A stretch of 30,328 bases of DNA from Cellvibrionales bacterium (GTDB lineage Bacteria > Pseudomonadota > Gammaproteobacteria > Pseudomonadales > JAHEGP01), in NCBI GenBank assembly GCA_024645065.1, contig JAHEGP010000006.1, positions 1 through 30,328 of the forward strand, written 5' to 3'. Position 1 is the first letter of the stretch. Each line of letters opens with the position of its first letter. Made by a program: the position numbers and the translations under genes. Shown piece by piece: positions 14,878 through 22,719 of the stretch. Under the pieces are notes generated by a model. That model worked only from the letters and a program-made list of their open reading frames with translations, had not been told where the DNA came from and did not search any database.

Positions 14878-16134
14878 ATGAATGTCAAGGATTATATGTT
14901 GGACTTGGGGCAGCGGGCCAGAGCTGCGTCCAGGCTGATGGCGGCGGCTGACACCCGGGACAAGAATAACGCATTGCTGGCGACTGCCGAAGCGCTGGAG
15001 CGTGCCGAGGCGAGCGTGCTTGTCGCCAATGCGCGTGATCTCGATAGCGGCGCGCAGCGTGGCCTGGAATCGGCTTTGCTGGATCGCCTCGAGCTGACCC
15101 CGGCTCGATTCAGCTCGATGGTGGCGGGGCTGCGTGAAGTGGCGGCGCTGGCCGACCCGGTCGGCGCCATCAGTGATCTCAATTACCGACCCTCTGGCAT
15201 CCAGGTCGGGCGCATGCGAGTCCCGTTGGGGGTGATCGGCATAATTTACGAGTCGCGTCCCAACGTCACTGCAGAAGCCGCCAGTTTGTGCATTAAATCC
15301 GGCAATGCGGCAATTTTGCGCGGTGGCTCTGAAGCCCTGCACTCCAACCAGGCTATTGCGCGCTGCCTGGCCGAGGGGCTTGGTGCTGCCGGTTTGCCCG
15401 AAGCGGCCGTGCAGGTGGTAGAGACGACCGATCGCGCAGCTGTGGGCGAGCTGATTGCGATGGAACAATACGTCGATGTCATCGTGCCCCGGGGCGGGAA
15501 GGGCCTTATCGAGCGAATCAGTGCAGATGCACGGGTTCCGGTGATCAAGCACCTTGACGGCGTTTGCCATGTCTACCTGGACGATCATGCTGATGCCGCA
15601 AAGGCGCGGCGTATAGCGATCAATGCCAAAACCCAGCGCTATGGTACCTGCAATACCATGGAAACCCTGCTGCTGGCTGAGTCACGTGCCCGGGAATTGT
15701 TGCCCGTGCTTGCAGCAGAGTTTCGTGAGCACGGAGTGGAGTTGAGAGGTTGCGATGCGGCCAGGGCGGTGGTCCCCGATATGCACCCCGCAACAGAAGC
15801 CGATTGGCACGAGGAGTATCTGGGCCCTGTTCTGGCAGTGCGGGTTGTGGCGGGGCTTGACCAGGCGATCGAGCACATTAACCACTACAGTTCCTTGCAT
15901 ACTGATGCCATTGTGACCGAGGATTACAGCAGGGCGCGCCGTTTCCTGCGAGAGGTGGATTCGAGCTCGGTAATGGTCAACGCCTCGACCCGATTCGCCG
16001 ACGGCTTTGAATATGGCCTGGGCGCAGAAATCGGGATATCGACGGACAAAATTCATGCCCGTGGCCCGGTGGGTCTGGAGGGACTTACCAGTCAAAAATT
16101 TGTGGTGTTGGGCGATGGCCATATTCGCCAGTAG
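14878..16134 (+). CDS. proA: Gamma-glutamyl phosphate reductase
   Basis: ProA reduces gamma-glutamyl phosphate with NADPH to glutamate semialdehyde, the second step of proline synthesis. The protein has 418 residues and the aldehyde-dehydrogenase fold. Visible features are the cofactor segment VPLGVIGIIYESRPNVT (about 115-131), KSGNAAILRGGSEA (about 140-153) and the catalytic cysteine Cys258 in RYGTCNTMETLL. The C-terminal EYGLGAEIGISTDKIHARGPVGL is typical of the family. TTG at 14875 directly precedes the ATG and has a better distance to AGAGGA, so either may be used. The proB partner is not adjacent. It heads the long core run through nadD to lipA. Confidence 0.95.
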   Translation: MNVKDYMLDLGQRARAASRLMAAADTRDKNNALLATAEALERAEASVLVANARDLDSGAQRGLESALLDRLELTPARFSSMVAGLREVAALADPVGAISDLNYRPSGIQVGRMRVPLGVIGIIYESRPNVTAEAASLCIKSGNAAILRGGSEALHSNQAIARCLAEGLGAAGLPEAAVQVVETTDRAAVGELIAMEQYVDVIVPRGGKGLIERISADARVPVIKHLDGVCHVYLDDHADAAKARRIAINAKTQRYGTCNTMETLLLAESRARELLPVLAAEFREHGVELRGCDAARAVVPDMHPATEADWHEEYLGPVLAVRVVAGLDQAIEHINHYSSLHTDAIVTEDYSRARRFLREVDSSSVMVNASTRFADGFEYGLGAEIGISTDKIHARGPVGLEGLTSQKFVVLGDGHIRQ

Positions 16135-16146
16135 CGGGGTGGTGGT

Positions 16147-16818
16147 TTGAAGCGTCAGCGTATCGGCATTTTGGGGGGAACCTTCGATCCCATACATTTC
16201 GGTCACCTGCGTACAGCTTTGGAGTTGCTCGAAACGCTGGCAATGGATCGTATGTTGCTCATTCCCAGCGGTGTTCCACCCCACAGGCAATTGCCGGCTG
16301 CCACGGTCAGGCAGCGGCTCGATATGATACACCTCGCGTTGATCAGTGATTCCAGCCTGCAGCTTGATGCCAGGGAGTGCCGAAAGCAGGGCACCAGTTA
16401 CAGTATTGATACGCTGCGCGAACTGCGGCATCGCTGGGGCGAGGATACCGCGCTGGACTTTTGCGTCGGTACCGATGCCTTTACCAGCATGGACACCTGG
16501 TATTGCTGGGAGGAGTTGGTGGAGCTGTGCAATATTCTGGTGGTCTCGAGGCCAGGCTGGCGCTTGCCGGATGATCTTGGCGCCCTGGAGATCTGGCGCG
16601 ACCGTTTTACCGAGGACAGTGATACACTGTCGCAAAACGCCGCCGGTTCGGTGTTATTTTTGGCTCTGACGCCCATGGATGTGTCGGCTTCAGGTATTCG
16701 CCGGCTGGTAAGCGAAGGGCGATCTGCAAGATACCTTCTGCCCGAGGCAGTATGGCAATATATTCAACAGCATCGCCTCTACCGGGCGGACACACAGGAA
16801 ACCAGCCCAAATCAATGA
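16147..16818 (+). CDS. nadD: Nicotinate-nucleotide adenylyltransferase
   Basis: NadD transfers AMP from ATP to nicotinate mononucleotide in NAD synthesis. The 223-residue protein begins with the nucleotidyltransferase motif GILGGTFDPIHFGHL, including the HxGH pair His17 and His20. It ends its catalytic domain with MDVSASGIRRLVSEG, the counterpart of the usual ISSTxIR motif. The only in-frame start before the motif is TTG at 16147, with GGGGTGG just upstream, so a TTG start is very likely. It is 12 bases after proA, and its stop overlaps the rsfS start in an ATGA junction. Confidence 0.95.
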   Translation: MKRQRIGILGGTFDPIHFGHLRTALELLETLAMDRMLLIPSGVPPHRQLPAATVRQRLDMIHLALISDSSLQLDARECRKQGTSYSIDTLRELRHRWGEDTALDFCVGTDAFTSMDTWYCWEELVELCNILVVSRPGWRLPDDLGALEIWRDRFTEDSDTLSQNAAGSVLFLALTPMDVSASGIRRLVSEGRSARYLLPEAVWQYIQQHRLYRADTQETSPNQ

Positions 16819-17168
16819 AGCCGGAAAAAGTGAAAGACAAGATCGTCGCTGCCCTCGAGGACGTCAAGGGGCGCGAAATAATTGCTCTGGATGTGCGCAA
16901 ACTTACCGGCATGACAGACTACATGGTTATTGCAAGCGGCGCCTCCAATCGACAGGTGAAGGCCCTGGCCGACAATGTGCAGGAAGAAATGCGCAAGCAT
17001 GGCATAAGGCCAATGGGCACCGAGGGTGAAACCGCTGCTGAATGGATTCTCGTCGATTACGGTGATGTGGTGGTGCACGTCATGCTGCCGGAGGCGCGGG
17101 CTTTCTACGATCTGGAGCGACTCTGGTCCGATCGCGCGGTAGGGGCGATGGAGCAACCCGGCGACTGA
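16815..17168 (+). CDS. rsfS: Ribosomal silencing factor RsfS
   Basis: RsfS (Iojap/YbeB family) binds uL14 on the large ribosomal subunit and blocks subunit joining when nutrients are scarce. The 117 residues cover the single domain. Family features are LDVRKLTGMTDYMVIASGASNRQVKALAD (about 27-55), GTEGETAAEWILVDYGDVVVHV and FYDLERLW near the end. The start at the ATGA overlap with nadD is preferred over an in-frame ATG at 16752 inside nadD. It overlaps rlmH by one base, so nadD, rsfS and rlmH are probably translationally coupled. Confidence 0.95.
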   Translation: MKPEKVKDKIVAALEDVKGREIIALDVRKLTGMTDYMVIASGASNRQVKALADNVQEEMRKHGIRPMGTEGETAAEWILVDYGDVVVHVMLPEARAFYDLERLWSDRAVGAMEQPGD

Positions 17169-17635
17169 TGCGGTTGCGAATCATTGCCGTCGGTAGCCGG
17201 ATGCCGTCGTGGGTTGAGCAGGGTTGCAGGGAATACAGCAAGCGCCTGCCGCGAGAATTGCGACTCGAGTGGGCAGAGGTGCCGCTTGGGCCGCGCCGGA
17301 AATCGTCCCATGTCGATCGCGCCATCGCTGTTGAAGACGCCGCGATGCTGGCCCGAATTCCCCCCGATAGCCGTGTGATAGCGCTGGATATCCCGGGTCG
17401 TCGGTGGTCAACCGAGCAGTTGGCCGGGGAGCTTGGCAGCTGGCAGATGGAAGGCCGTACAGTCTGTTTTCTTATAGGCGGCCCGGACGGGTTGGGCCAG
17501 GCCAGCAAGGATCGTTCCGATACCAGTTGGTCCTTGTCGCCCCTCACCTTGCCACACCCCCTGGTTAGGGTGGTGCTGGCGGAACAGCTATATCGCGCCT
17601 GGTCCCTCGGCCAGGGGCATCCTTACCACCGATAG
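17168..17635 (+). CDS. rlmH: 23S rRNA pseudouridine-1915 N3-methyltransferase
   Basis: RlmH methylates pseudouridine 1915 in helix 69 of 23S rRNA on assembled ribosomes, using S-adenosylmethionine. The 155-residue protein is a small SPOUT methyltransferase. It begins MRLRIIAVGSRMPSWVEQG. The cofactor knot shows FLIGGPDGLG at about 101-110 and LSPLTLPHPLVRVVLAEQLYRAW at the C-terminus. Length is that of the family. Its ATG overlaps the rsfS stop by one base. Confidence 0.96.
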   Translation: MRLRIIAVGSRMPSWVEQGCREYSKRLPRELRLEWAEVPLGPRRKSSHVDRAIAVEDAAMLARIPPDSRVIALDIPGRRWSTEQLAGELGSWQMEGRTVCFLIGGPDGLGQASKDRSDTSWSLSPLTLPHPLVRVVLAEQLYRAWSLGQGHPYHR

Positions 17636-17645
17636 ATGATTGCGG

Positions 17646-19589
17646 ATGTCCCGACCAGAACCCATTAAAAATATTCACAATGAGCGAGAGATTTTTCTCG
17701 GCCGAATGTTGATCGCGTTGCTGGTCATGGCGCTGCTTGCCAGCCTGTTGGTGTATCGTTATTTCAATTTGCAGATCATGCAGTATGAAAACTATCGGGT
17801 ACAGTCTGACAGAAACCGGGTACACCTGCAGTCCATCGGCCCCACTCGCGGACTCATTTTTGATCGCAATGGGGTACTGTTGGCGGATAATCGGCCCAGT
17901 TACACCCTGACTGTGGTGAAGGAGCGGGTGGGGGATATCGACGCCGGATTGGCCCTGCTGCAGGAATTGTTGCAGGTAGAGGCTGCAGAGATTGAAAAAC
18001 TGCGCCAGGTTCTCGGCGCGGGTCGTCCGTTTGAGCAGATTCCCCTGAAATTTCGCCTCAGCCCCGAGGACATCGCCATCCTTGCGGTCAACCGCTATCG
18101 AATGCCCGGCTTCGAAGTGAAAGCCGAGTTGGCCCGGTATTATCCCCAGGGAGAGTATTTCGCCCACGCGGTGGGTTATGTCGGCAGGATTAACGAGGCT
18201 GAATTGAAAGCCCTTGATGTCCTGGATTACGCCGGCACGCATGTCATCGGCAAGACTGGCATCGAGCGCTACTATGAGGATCTGTTGCACGGCACCGTAG
18301 GGTACGAGAATGTAGAGACCAATGCCCGGGGCCGGGTGTTGCGGGTACTGGACCGTACCGATCCACTGCCCGGCAGGGACCTTATCCTCAATATCGATGC
18401 CAGGATTCAGCAGGTTGCCCACGATGCTCTGCAGGGTGAGCGCGGTTCTGTGGTTGCGCTCGATCCCCGGGATGGTGCCGTGATCGCCTTTGTCTCAACC
18501 CCGGGTTTCGATCCAAATTTGTTTGTCGGCGGGATCAGCGGCAAAGATTACCGTATGCTGAATGAATCCCCGGATCTGCCTTTATATAACAGGGCGACTA
18601 TGGGGCAATATCCCCCGGGGTCGACCATTAAACCGATCGTCGGCCTGGCTGGGCTGGAATACGGGGTGGTTACACCCAGTACCGTAATCAGCGATCCGGG
18701 CTACTATCGACTGCCCAATGACCGGCGTAACTACCGCGACTGGAAGCGAGGTGGTCATGGCGGGAGAATCGATATTCATATCGCGCTTGAACAATCCTGT
18801 GATGTCTATTACTACGACCTCGCGTACAAGCTTGGCGTCGACCAGATTCATGAATTCGGCGACCTGTTCGGGCTGGGCAAGCGCAGCGGAATAGATCTGC
18901 CGGTGGAGCGCCCGGGCTTGCTGCCGTCCCGGGAGTGGAAACGCGCCAACCGCAACGAGCCCTGGTACCCGGGTGAGACTCTCAACATCGGTATCGGCCA
19001 GGGCTATATGCTCACTACCCCGCTGCAATTGGCAGTATCGACGGCCGCCATCGCCAATCGCGGAAGGGTGTTGCAGCCGAGGATTCTGAAGTCCGTTTCC
19101 GGTGAGGTGCCTGGCCAGCCGCTGGCAACACAGTTTGAAATCAAGAACCCGGTTAACTGGGACATAATCGCCGGTGCGATGGAAGCGGTGGTGCATGGCG
19201 CTCGCGGTACTGCCAAGGGTATTTCAAGGGACTTGCAGTATCGCATCGCCGGCAAGACCGGCACCGCGCAGGTTATTGGCATCGCCCAGGATGAGGAGTA
19301 CGACTCGGAACTGATCGACAAGCGCAATCGTGACCACGCCCTGTTCATTGCCTATGCGCCGGCCGAAAATCCGCAAATAGCGATAGCGGTCATTGTGGAA
19401 AATGGTGAGCATGGCTCATCCACCGCCGCGCCGATCGCTCGCACGGTCATGGACGCCTATCTGCTGGATATCTTTCCGCCCCCGCCAGAACCCGAAAAAG
19501 AAGCCGAACCGGAAACCGAAACTGCGGCCACTTCATCCGGCGCCCTCGAGGCAACCGCGCGAGCGCAGGAGGCTGCCCTTGTCGAGTAG
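17646..19589 (+). CDS. mrdA: Penicillin-binding protein 2, elongation transpeptidase
   Basis: PBP2 cross-links peptidoglycan during cell elongation together with RodA and is a beta-lactam target. It is anchored by one membrane helix (about residues 19-40) with the rest in the periplasm. A dimerisation/pedestal domain (about 55-240) precedes the transpeptidase domain. The active-site motifs are STIK with Ser326 and Lys329, SCD at 384-386, and KTG at 537-539. At 647 residues it is normal in length. The C-terminal tail (about 612-647) is rich in Pro, Glu and Ala, a disordered extension. ATG at 17646 was taken; TTG at 17640 is an alternative, and neither has a strong ribosome-binding site. It follows rlmH by 10 bases and overlaps rodA. 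Confidence 0.96.
   Translation: MSRPEPIKNIHNEREIFLGRMLIALLVMALLASLLVYRYFNLQIMQYENYRVQSDRNRVHLQSIGPTRGLIFDRNGVLLADNRPSYTLTVVKERVGDIDAGLALLQELLQVEAAEIEKLRQVLGAGRPFEQIPLKFRLSPEDIAILAVNRYRMPGFEVKAELARYYPQGEYFAHAVGYVGRINEAELKALDVLDYAGTHVIGKTGIERYYEDLLHGTVGYENVETNARGRVLRVLDRTDPLPGRDLILNIDARIQQVAHDALQGERGSVVALDPRDGAVIAFVSTPGFDPNLFVGGISGKDYRMLNESPDLPLYNRATMGQYPPGSTIKPIVGLAGLEYGVVTPSTVISDPGYYRLPNDRRNYRDWKRGGHGGRIDIHIALEQSCDVYYYDLAYKLGVDQIHEFGDLFGLGKRSGIDLPVERPGLLPSREWKRANRNEPWYPGETLNIGIGQGYMLTTPLQLAVSTAAIANRGRVLQPRILKSVSGEVPGQPLATQFEIKNPVNWDIIAGAMEAVVHGARGTAKGISRDLQYRIAGKTGTAQVIGIAQDEEYDSELIDKRNRDHALFIAYAPAENPQIAIAVIVENGEHGSSTAAPIARTVMDAYLLDIFPPPPEPEKEAEPETETAATSSGALEATARAQEAALVE
19567..19572 (+). promoter_or_regulatory. 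Ribosome-binding site that fixes the rodA start
   Basis: A perfect AGGAGG lies within the last codons of mrdA, six bases before a TTG in the rodA frame. No ATG or GTG is placed comparably, so this site decides the rodA start. Confidence 0.7.
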
Positions 19590-20730
19590 TGATTTTGTTC
19601 GACGTTTGCCCTCCAGCGGGCGTTCCCTGCGAGTCGAGCGCTCGTGGGTAAGGCGGATGCATATCGATGTGCCGTTATTGATTTTGCTGTTGCTGCTAAC
19701 GGTTTACGGCATGGTGGTTTTGTACAGCGCCAGTGAATCCAGTCGCGATGTGCTGTTGCGCCAGGGCATCTACTTTGTGATTGCCTACCTGATGATGTTC
19801 GTGACCGCGCAGTTTGACCTGCGTTTTTTCGAGCGCGTCGCGCCATGGCTCTACTGCGGGGGAATCCTGCTATTGGTATTGGTGCTATTTTACGGGACCG
19901 GGGCCAAGGGCGCCCAGCGCTGGTTGAGTGTTCCTGGAATGCCGCGCTTTCAACCTGCGGAGATTATGAAACTGCTTGTGCCCATGACCGTGGCCTGGTT
20001 TTTGGCAAGACGGGTGTTTCCACCTCGCTTCAAATATGTGCTGGCGGCGGCAGTGCTGCTTCTTCTGCCAGCGGGCCTGATCGCGGTGCAGCCCGACCTC
20101 GGCACCTCGCTGTTGATCGCCGCTTCGGGAATCCTGGTGTTGTTTTTTGCGGGTCTGCCCTGGGTGTATACGGCAGTAGCGCTCGGGCTGGCGACGCTCA
20201 GCTTTTATCCGGCCTGGCTGTTCCTGTTACATGACTACCAAAAGCAGCGAATCCTGACGTTGTTAAACCCGGAGAGTGACAAGCTCGGCGCTGGCTGGAA
20301 TATTATTCAATCGAAAACCGCGATTGGGTCTGGCGGCTGGCAGGGTAAGGGGTGGCTGCAGGGCACCCAGTCACACCTCGATTTCCTGCCAGAAAGCCAG
20401 ACCGACTTTATCATCGCCGTGCTGGCCGAGGAATTCGGTTTGTTGGGGGTGTTGCTACTGATGATGCTGTATATGGCTATTATCGCGCGCTGTGTCGTTA
20501 TCTGCCTGAATGCCCAGCATTCCTACGGTCGCTTGCTTGCCGGCAGTATCACGGTCACTTTTTTCGTCTATATTTTTGTCAACATGGGCATGGTATCGGG
20601 ATTGCTGCCGGTAGTTGGTGTACCATTGCCGCTGGTCAGCCAGGGCGGGACTGCGCTGGTAACGTTGATGGCAGGCTTCGGCGTGCTTATGGCGATCAGC
20701 ACAGAAGAAAAGAAAATTACGGGGCATTGA
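19579..20730 (+). CDS. rodA: Rod-shape SEDS glycosyltransferase RodA
   Basis: RodA polymerises peptidoglycan glycan strands from lipid II during elongation and pairs with PBP2. The protein has about 383 residues and ten membrane helices. SEDS features include VLYSASES in the first helix region, the large loop with KTAIGSGGWQGKGWLQGTQS and DFLPESQTDFIIAVLAEEFG, and PLPLVSQGGTALV near the end. The start is taken as TTG with a perfect ribosome-binding site, giving an 11-base overlap with mrdA. The next ATG, at MHIDVPLLILL (19657), would remove the cytoplasmic N-terminus but is possible. It sits 10 bases before mltB. Confidence 0.95.
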   Translation: MSSSDFVRRLPSSGRSLRVERSWVRRMHIDVPLLILLLLLTVYGMVVLYSASESSRDVLLRQGIYFVIAYLMMFVTAQFDLRFFERVAPWLYCGGILLLVLVLFYGTGAKGAQRWLSVPGMPRFQPAEIMKLLVPMTVAWFLARRVFPPRFKYVLAAAVLLLLPAGLIAVQPDLGTSLLIAASGILVLFFAGLPWVYTAVALGLATLSFYPAWLFLLHDYQKQRILTLLNPESDKLGAGWNIIQSKTAIGSGGWQGKGWLQGTQSHLDFLPESQTDFIIAVLAEEFGLLGVLLLMMLYMAIIARCVVICLNAQHSYGRLLAGSITVTFFVYIFVNMGMVSGLLPVVGVPLPLVSQGGTALVTLMAGFGVLMAISTEEKKITGH

Positions 20731-20740
20731 AGGATTGTTC

Positions 20741-21745
20741 ATGGGTAAGGGTCAGGCCGGTTTATTCTCAGTCGCGTGCGCGCTGCTGCTATTGGCATCC
20801 GGGCCGGTTGTTGCAGAGTACAGCAACAACCCAAGGGCGCAGGAATTCGTAAGGAACATGGTGGCACGGCACGGTTGGGACGCGGAGCAACTGATGGCCG
20901 TTTTATCCCGGGCGCAGAGGCAGCAAGCGGTTATCGATTCAATTGAAAAACCCGCCGAATCGAAAACGTGGGCCCAATACCAGGATATTTTCATTACCGA
21001 TAAACGCATCAGTGGCGGCGTTGCCTTCTGGGAAGAGCATGCTGCCACCCTGGCCCGGGCCGAGGAAAAGTTCGGGGTGCCGTCCCGGATTATTGTTGCC
21101 ATTCTCGGCGTTGAAACTTTTTACGGTGAGCGCATGGGAAGCTACCGGGTTATCGATACCCTGGTCACCCAGGCGTTCGAGTTTCCGGTCGATGCATGGC
21201 GTTCGCGGTTTGGGATCGAGCAACTCGAAAGCATGCTCCTGCTCGCCAAAGAGCAGGGTTTCGATCCATTGGAGTTGAAGGGCTCTTATGCCGGCGCCAT
21301 GGGCTACGGGCAGTTTATACCCACCAGCTACCGCGCCTACGCGGTCGATTTTGATGGCGATGAGGTGGCCGATATCTGGAATAATCCGGTCGACGCAATT
21401 GGCAGTGTCGCCAATTATTTGCGCGACAACGGCTGGAGCCGCGGGGTGGGTATCGCCGTCCCTGCCAAAGCTGCCGCTGGCCGCGACACCGCGGCGGTGA
21501 ATCGCTCGCTTCAGGCAGACAGTACCATAGTAGCGCTGGAGAAGCAGGGCTATAGTGCTAACATGGATCTGGACCAGCAGCCTGCGGGCGTGGTTGAATT
21601 ACAAGGCAAAGCCGGGACAGAATACTGGCTCGGGCTGGAGAACTTTTTTGTGATTACCACTTATAACCACAGCCGTCTTTATGCAATGGCTGTATACCAA
21701 CTTAGTGAAAAGATTATGAGCTTGCGTGATGGCGGCAAGGCCTAG
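20741..21745 (+). CDS. mltB: Lytic murein transglycosylase B
   Basis: MltB (GH103) cleaves the MurNAc-GlcNAc bond in peptidoglycan and leaves a 1,6-anhydro end. The 334-residue protein has an N-terminal signal peptide (basic MGKGQ, then LFSVACALLLLASGPVVA). There is no lipobox, so it is probably soluble in the periplasm, like Pseudomonas SltB1 rather than the E. coli lipoprotein. The catalytic glutamate is Glu125 in ILGVETFYGERMG. Further family signatures are GSYAGAMGYGQFIPTSYRAYAVDFDGD (split by the active cleft) and DAIGSVANYLRDNGW. An AAGGA ribosome-binding site supports this ATG over TTG at 20735. It overlaps rlpA by 17 bases. Confidence 0.94.
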   Translation: MGKGQAGLFSVACALLLLASGPVVAEYSNNPRAQEFVRNMVARHGWDAEQLMAVLSRAQRQQAVIDSIEKPAESKTWAQYQDIFITDKRISGGVAFWEEHAATLARAEEKFGVPSRIIVAILGVETFYGERMGSYRVIDTLVTQAFEFPVDAWRSRFGIEQLESMLLLAKEQGFDPLELKGSYAGAMGYGQFIPTSYRAYAVDFDGDEVADIWNNPVDAIGSVANYLRDNGWSRGVGIAVPAKAAAGRDTAAVNRSLQADSTIVALEKQGYSANMDLDQQPAGVVELQGKAGTEYWLGLENFFVITTYNHSRLYAMAVYQLSEKIMSLRDGGKA

Positions 21746-22598
21746 GCATACCCTCACTGTTGTAACGTGCCTGTTGCTGGCGCTGGTGTTGGTGGCGTGC
21801 AGCTCTGCGCCCAAGTCGCGTTATAGCCAGAAACACGATTCTGCGCCGCTGCTGAAACTCGACCCCGACCGCATTGTTGATGCCGAACCTCGAGCTGAGG
21901 TGGTCCGGGCCGCCGGTAATAAAAGTCCCTACCGGGTATTTGGCAAGACCTACCGGGTGATGGATTCACAGAGTGCCCGTCATTTCAAACAGCAGGGTTT
22001 GGCATCCTGGTATGGCAGCAAATTTCATGGTCACCTGACCTCGAACGGTGAAGTCTACAATATGTATGAGATGTCGGCGGCCCACAAATCGCTGCCGATT
22101 CCCTGTTATGTGCGAGTGACCAACCTCGAAAACGGTCGCACTGCCATCGTCCGGGTCAACGACCGGGGTCCCTTCCATGGCGACAGGGTTATCGACTTGT
22201 CCTATGCGGCCGCTACCAAGTTGGGGTACTCGGAAAAAGGTGTGGCTCGGGTCAGTATCGAGCGAATCGATGCAGAGAATTTCCGGCAGGCGGGTCGCCA
22301 GGAAAAAACTTTTCCGAATTCCCTGGAACCACCGGCAAAAAACGAGCCGCTGAGGGTCGAGCGCGACTCCGGGCGAGCTTATTTGCAGGCCGCGGCATTC
22401 AGGCAGTTCGAGTCGGCGGAAATTTTGCGCCGGCAACTGCTGGTCTTGCTGGATGCTCCGGTAACGATAAGCAGCTCACAGAGCGACGCCTTGCACAGGG
22501 TGCGAATCGGGCCCCTGGACAGTTCGCTGGATGTAGAGCGCATCAGCGCGCTCATGGCCCGCGAGAACTACTCCAGGCCGCACCTGGTGTACCATTGA
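21729..22598 (+). CDS. rlpA: RlpA-type lytic transglycosylase lipoprotein with SPOR domain
   Basis: RlpA is an outer-membrane lipoprotein that, in Pseudomonas, cleaves denuded glycan strands at the septum. The 289-residue protein has a lipoprotein signal ending LVAC (Cys24). A double-psi beta-barrel spans about residues 88-185, with GLASWYGSKFHG and VRVNDRGPFHGDRVIDLSYAAA. A C-terminal SPOR domain (about 212-289) targets denuded glycan. In the segment SNGEVYNMYEMSAAH the usual Asp after Tyr (consensus GExYD) is Asn, so catalytic strength may be altered. ATG is one codon after an in-frame GTG. The ribosome-binding site is weak and the gene starts inside mltB, so coupling is likely. A 13-base tandem duplication covers its stop codon. 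Confidence 0.93.
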   Translation: MAARPRHTLTVVTCLLLALVLVACSSAPKSRYSQKHDSAPLLKLDPDRIVDAEPRAEVVRAAGNKSPYRVFGKTYRVMDSQSARHFKQQGLASWYGSKFHGHLTSNGEVYNMYEMSAAHKSLPIPCYVRVTNLENGRTAIVRVNDRGPFHGDRVIDLSYAAATKLGYSEKGVARVSIERIDAENFRQAGRQEKTFPNSLEPPAKNEPLRVERDSGRAYLQAAAFRQFESAEILRRQLLVLLDAPVTISSSQSDALHRVRIGPLDSSLDVERISALMARENYSRPHLVYH

Positions 22599-22617
22599 TT
22601 GCAGCCATTGATTGCAG
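22592..22617 (+). repeat. 13-base tandem duplication over the rlpA stop codon
   Basis: CCATTGATTGCAG occurs twice in direct succession. The first copy contains the last His codon bases and the TGA stop of rlpA. The copies are identical, which suggests a recent slippage event. Confidence 0.85.
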
Positions 22618-22642
22618 GCGCATGCCTTGCCACGACTACCTT

Positions 22643-22673
22643 TTGGTTCAAACTCTGCGAAACCTGATACAAT
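22643..22673 (+). promoter_or_regulatory. Candidate dacA promoter
   Basis: TGATACAAT (22665-22673) is an extended -10 box with five of six matches in the hexamer. A weak TTGGTT -35 lies 19 bases upstream of it. It sits in the 121-base gap between rlpA and dacA and would give a leader of about 40 bases. The gap suggests dacA has its own transcript within the core run. Confidence 0.5.
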
Positions 22674-22719
22674 AGCGGCCCAGCAGGTTTTCCTCATTAG
22701 TCAATAATCGGATTCTAGT

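Noticed and set aside
15682..16635. Minus-strand 317-codon frame across proA and nadD
   Set aside because: Antisense shadow of two certain genes.
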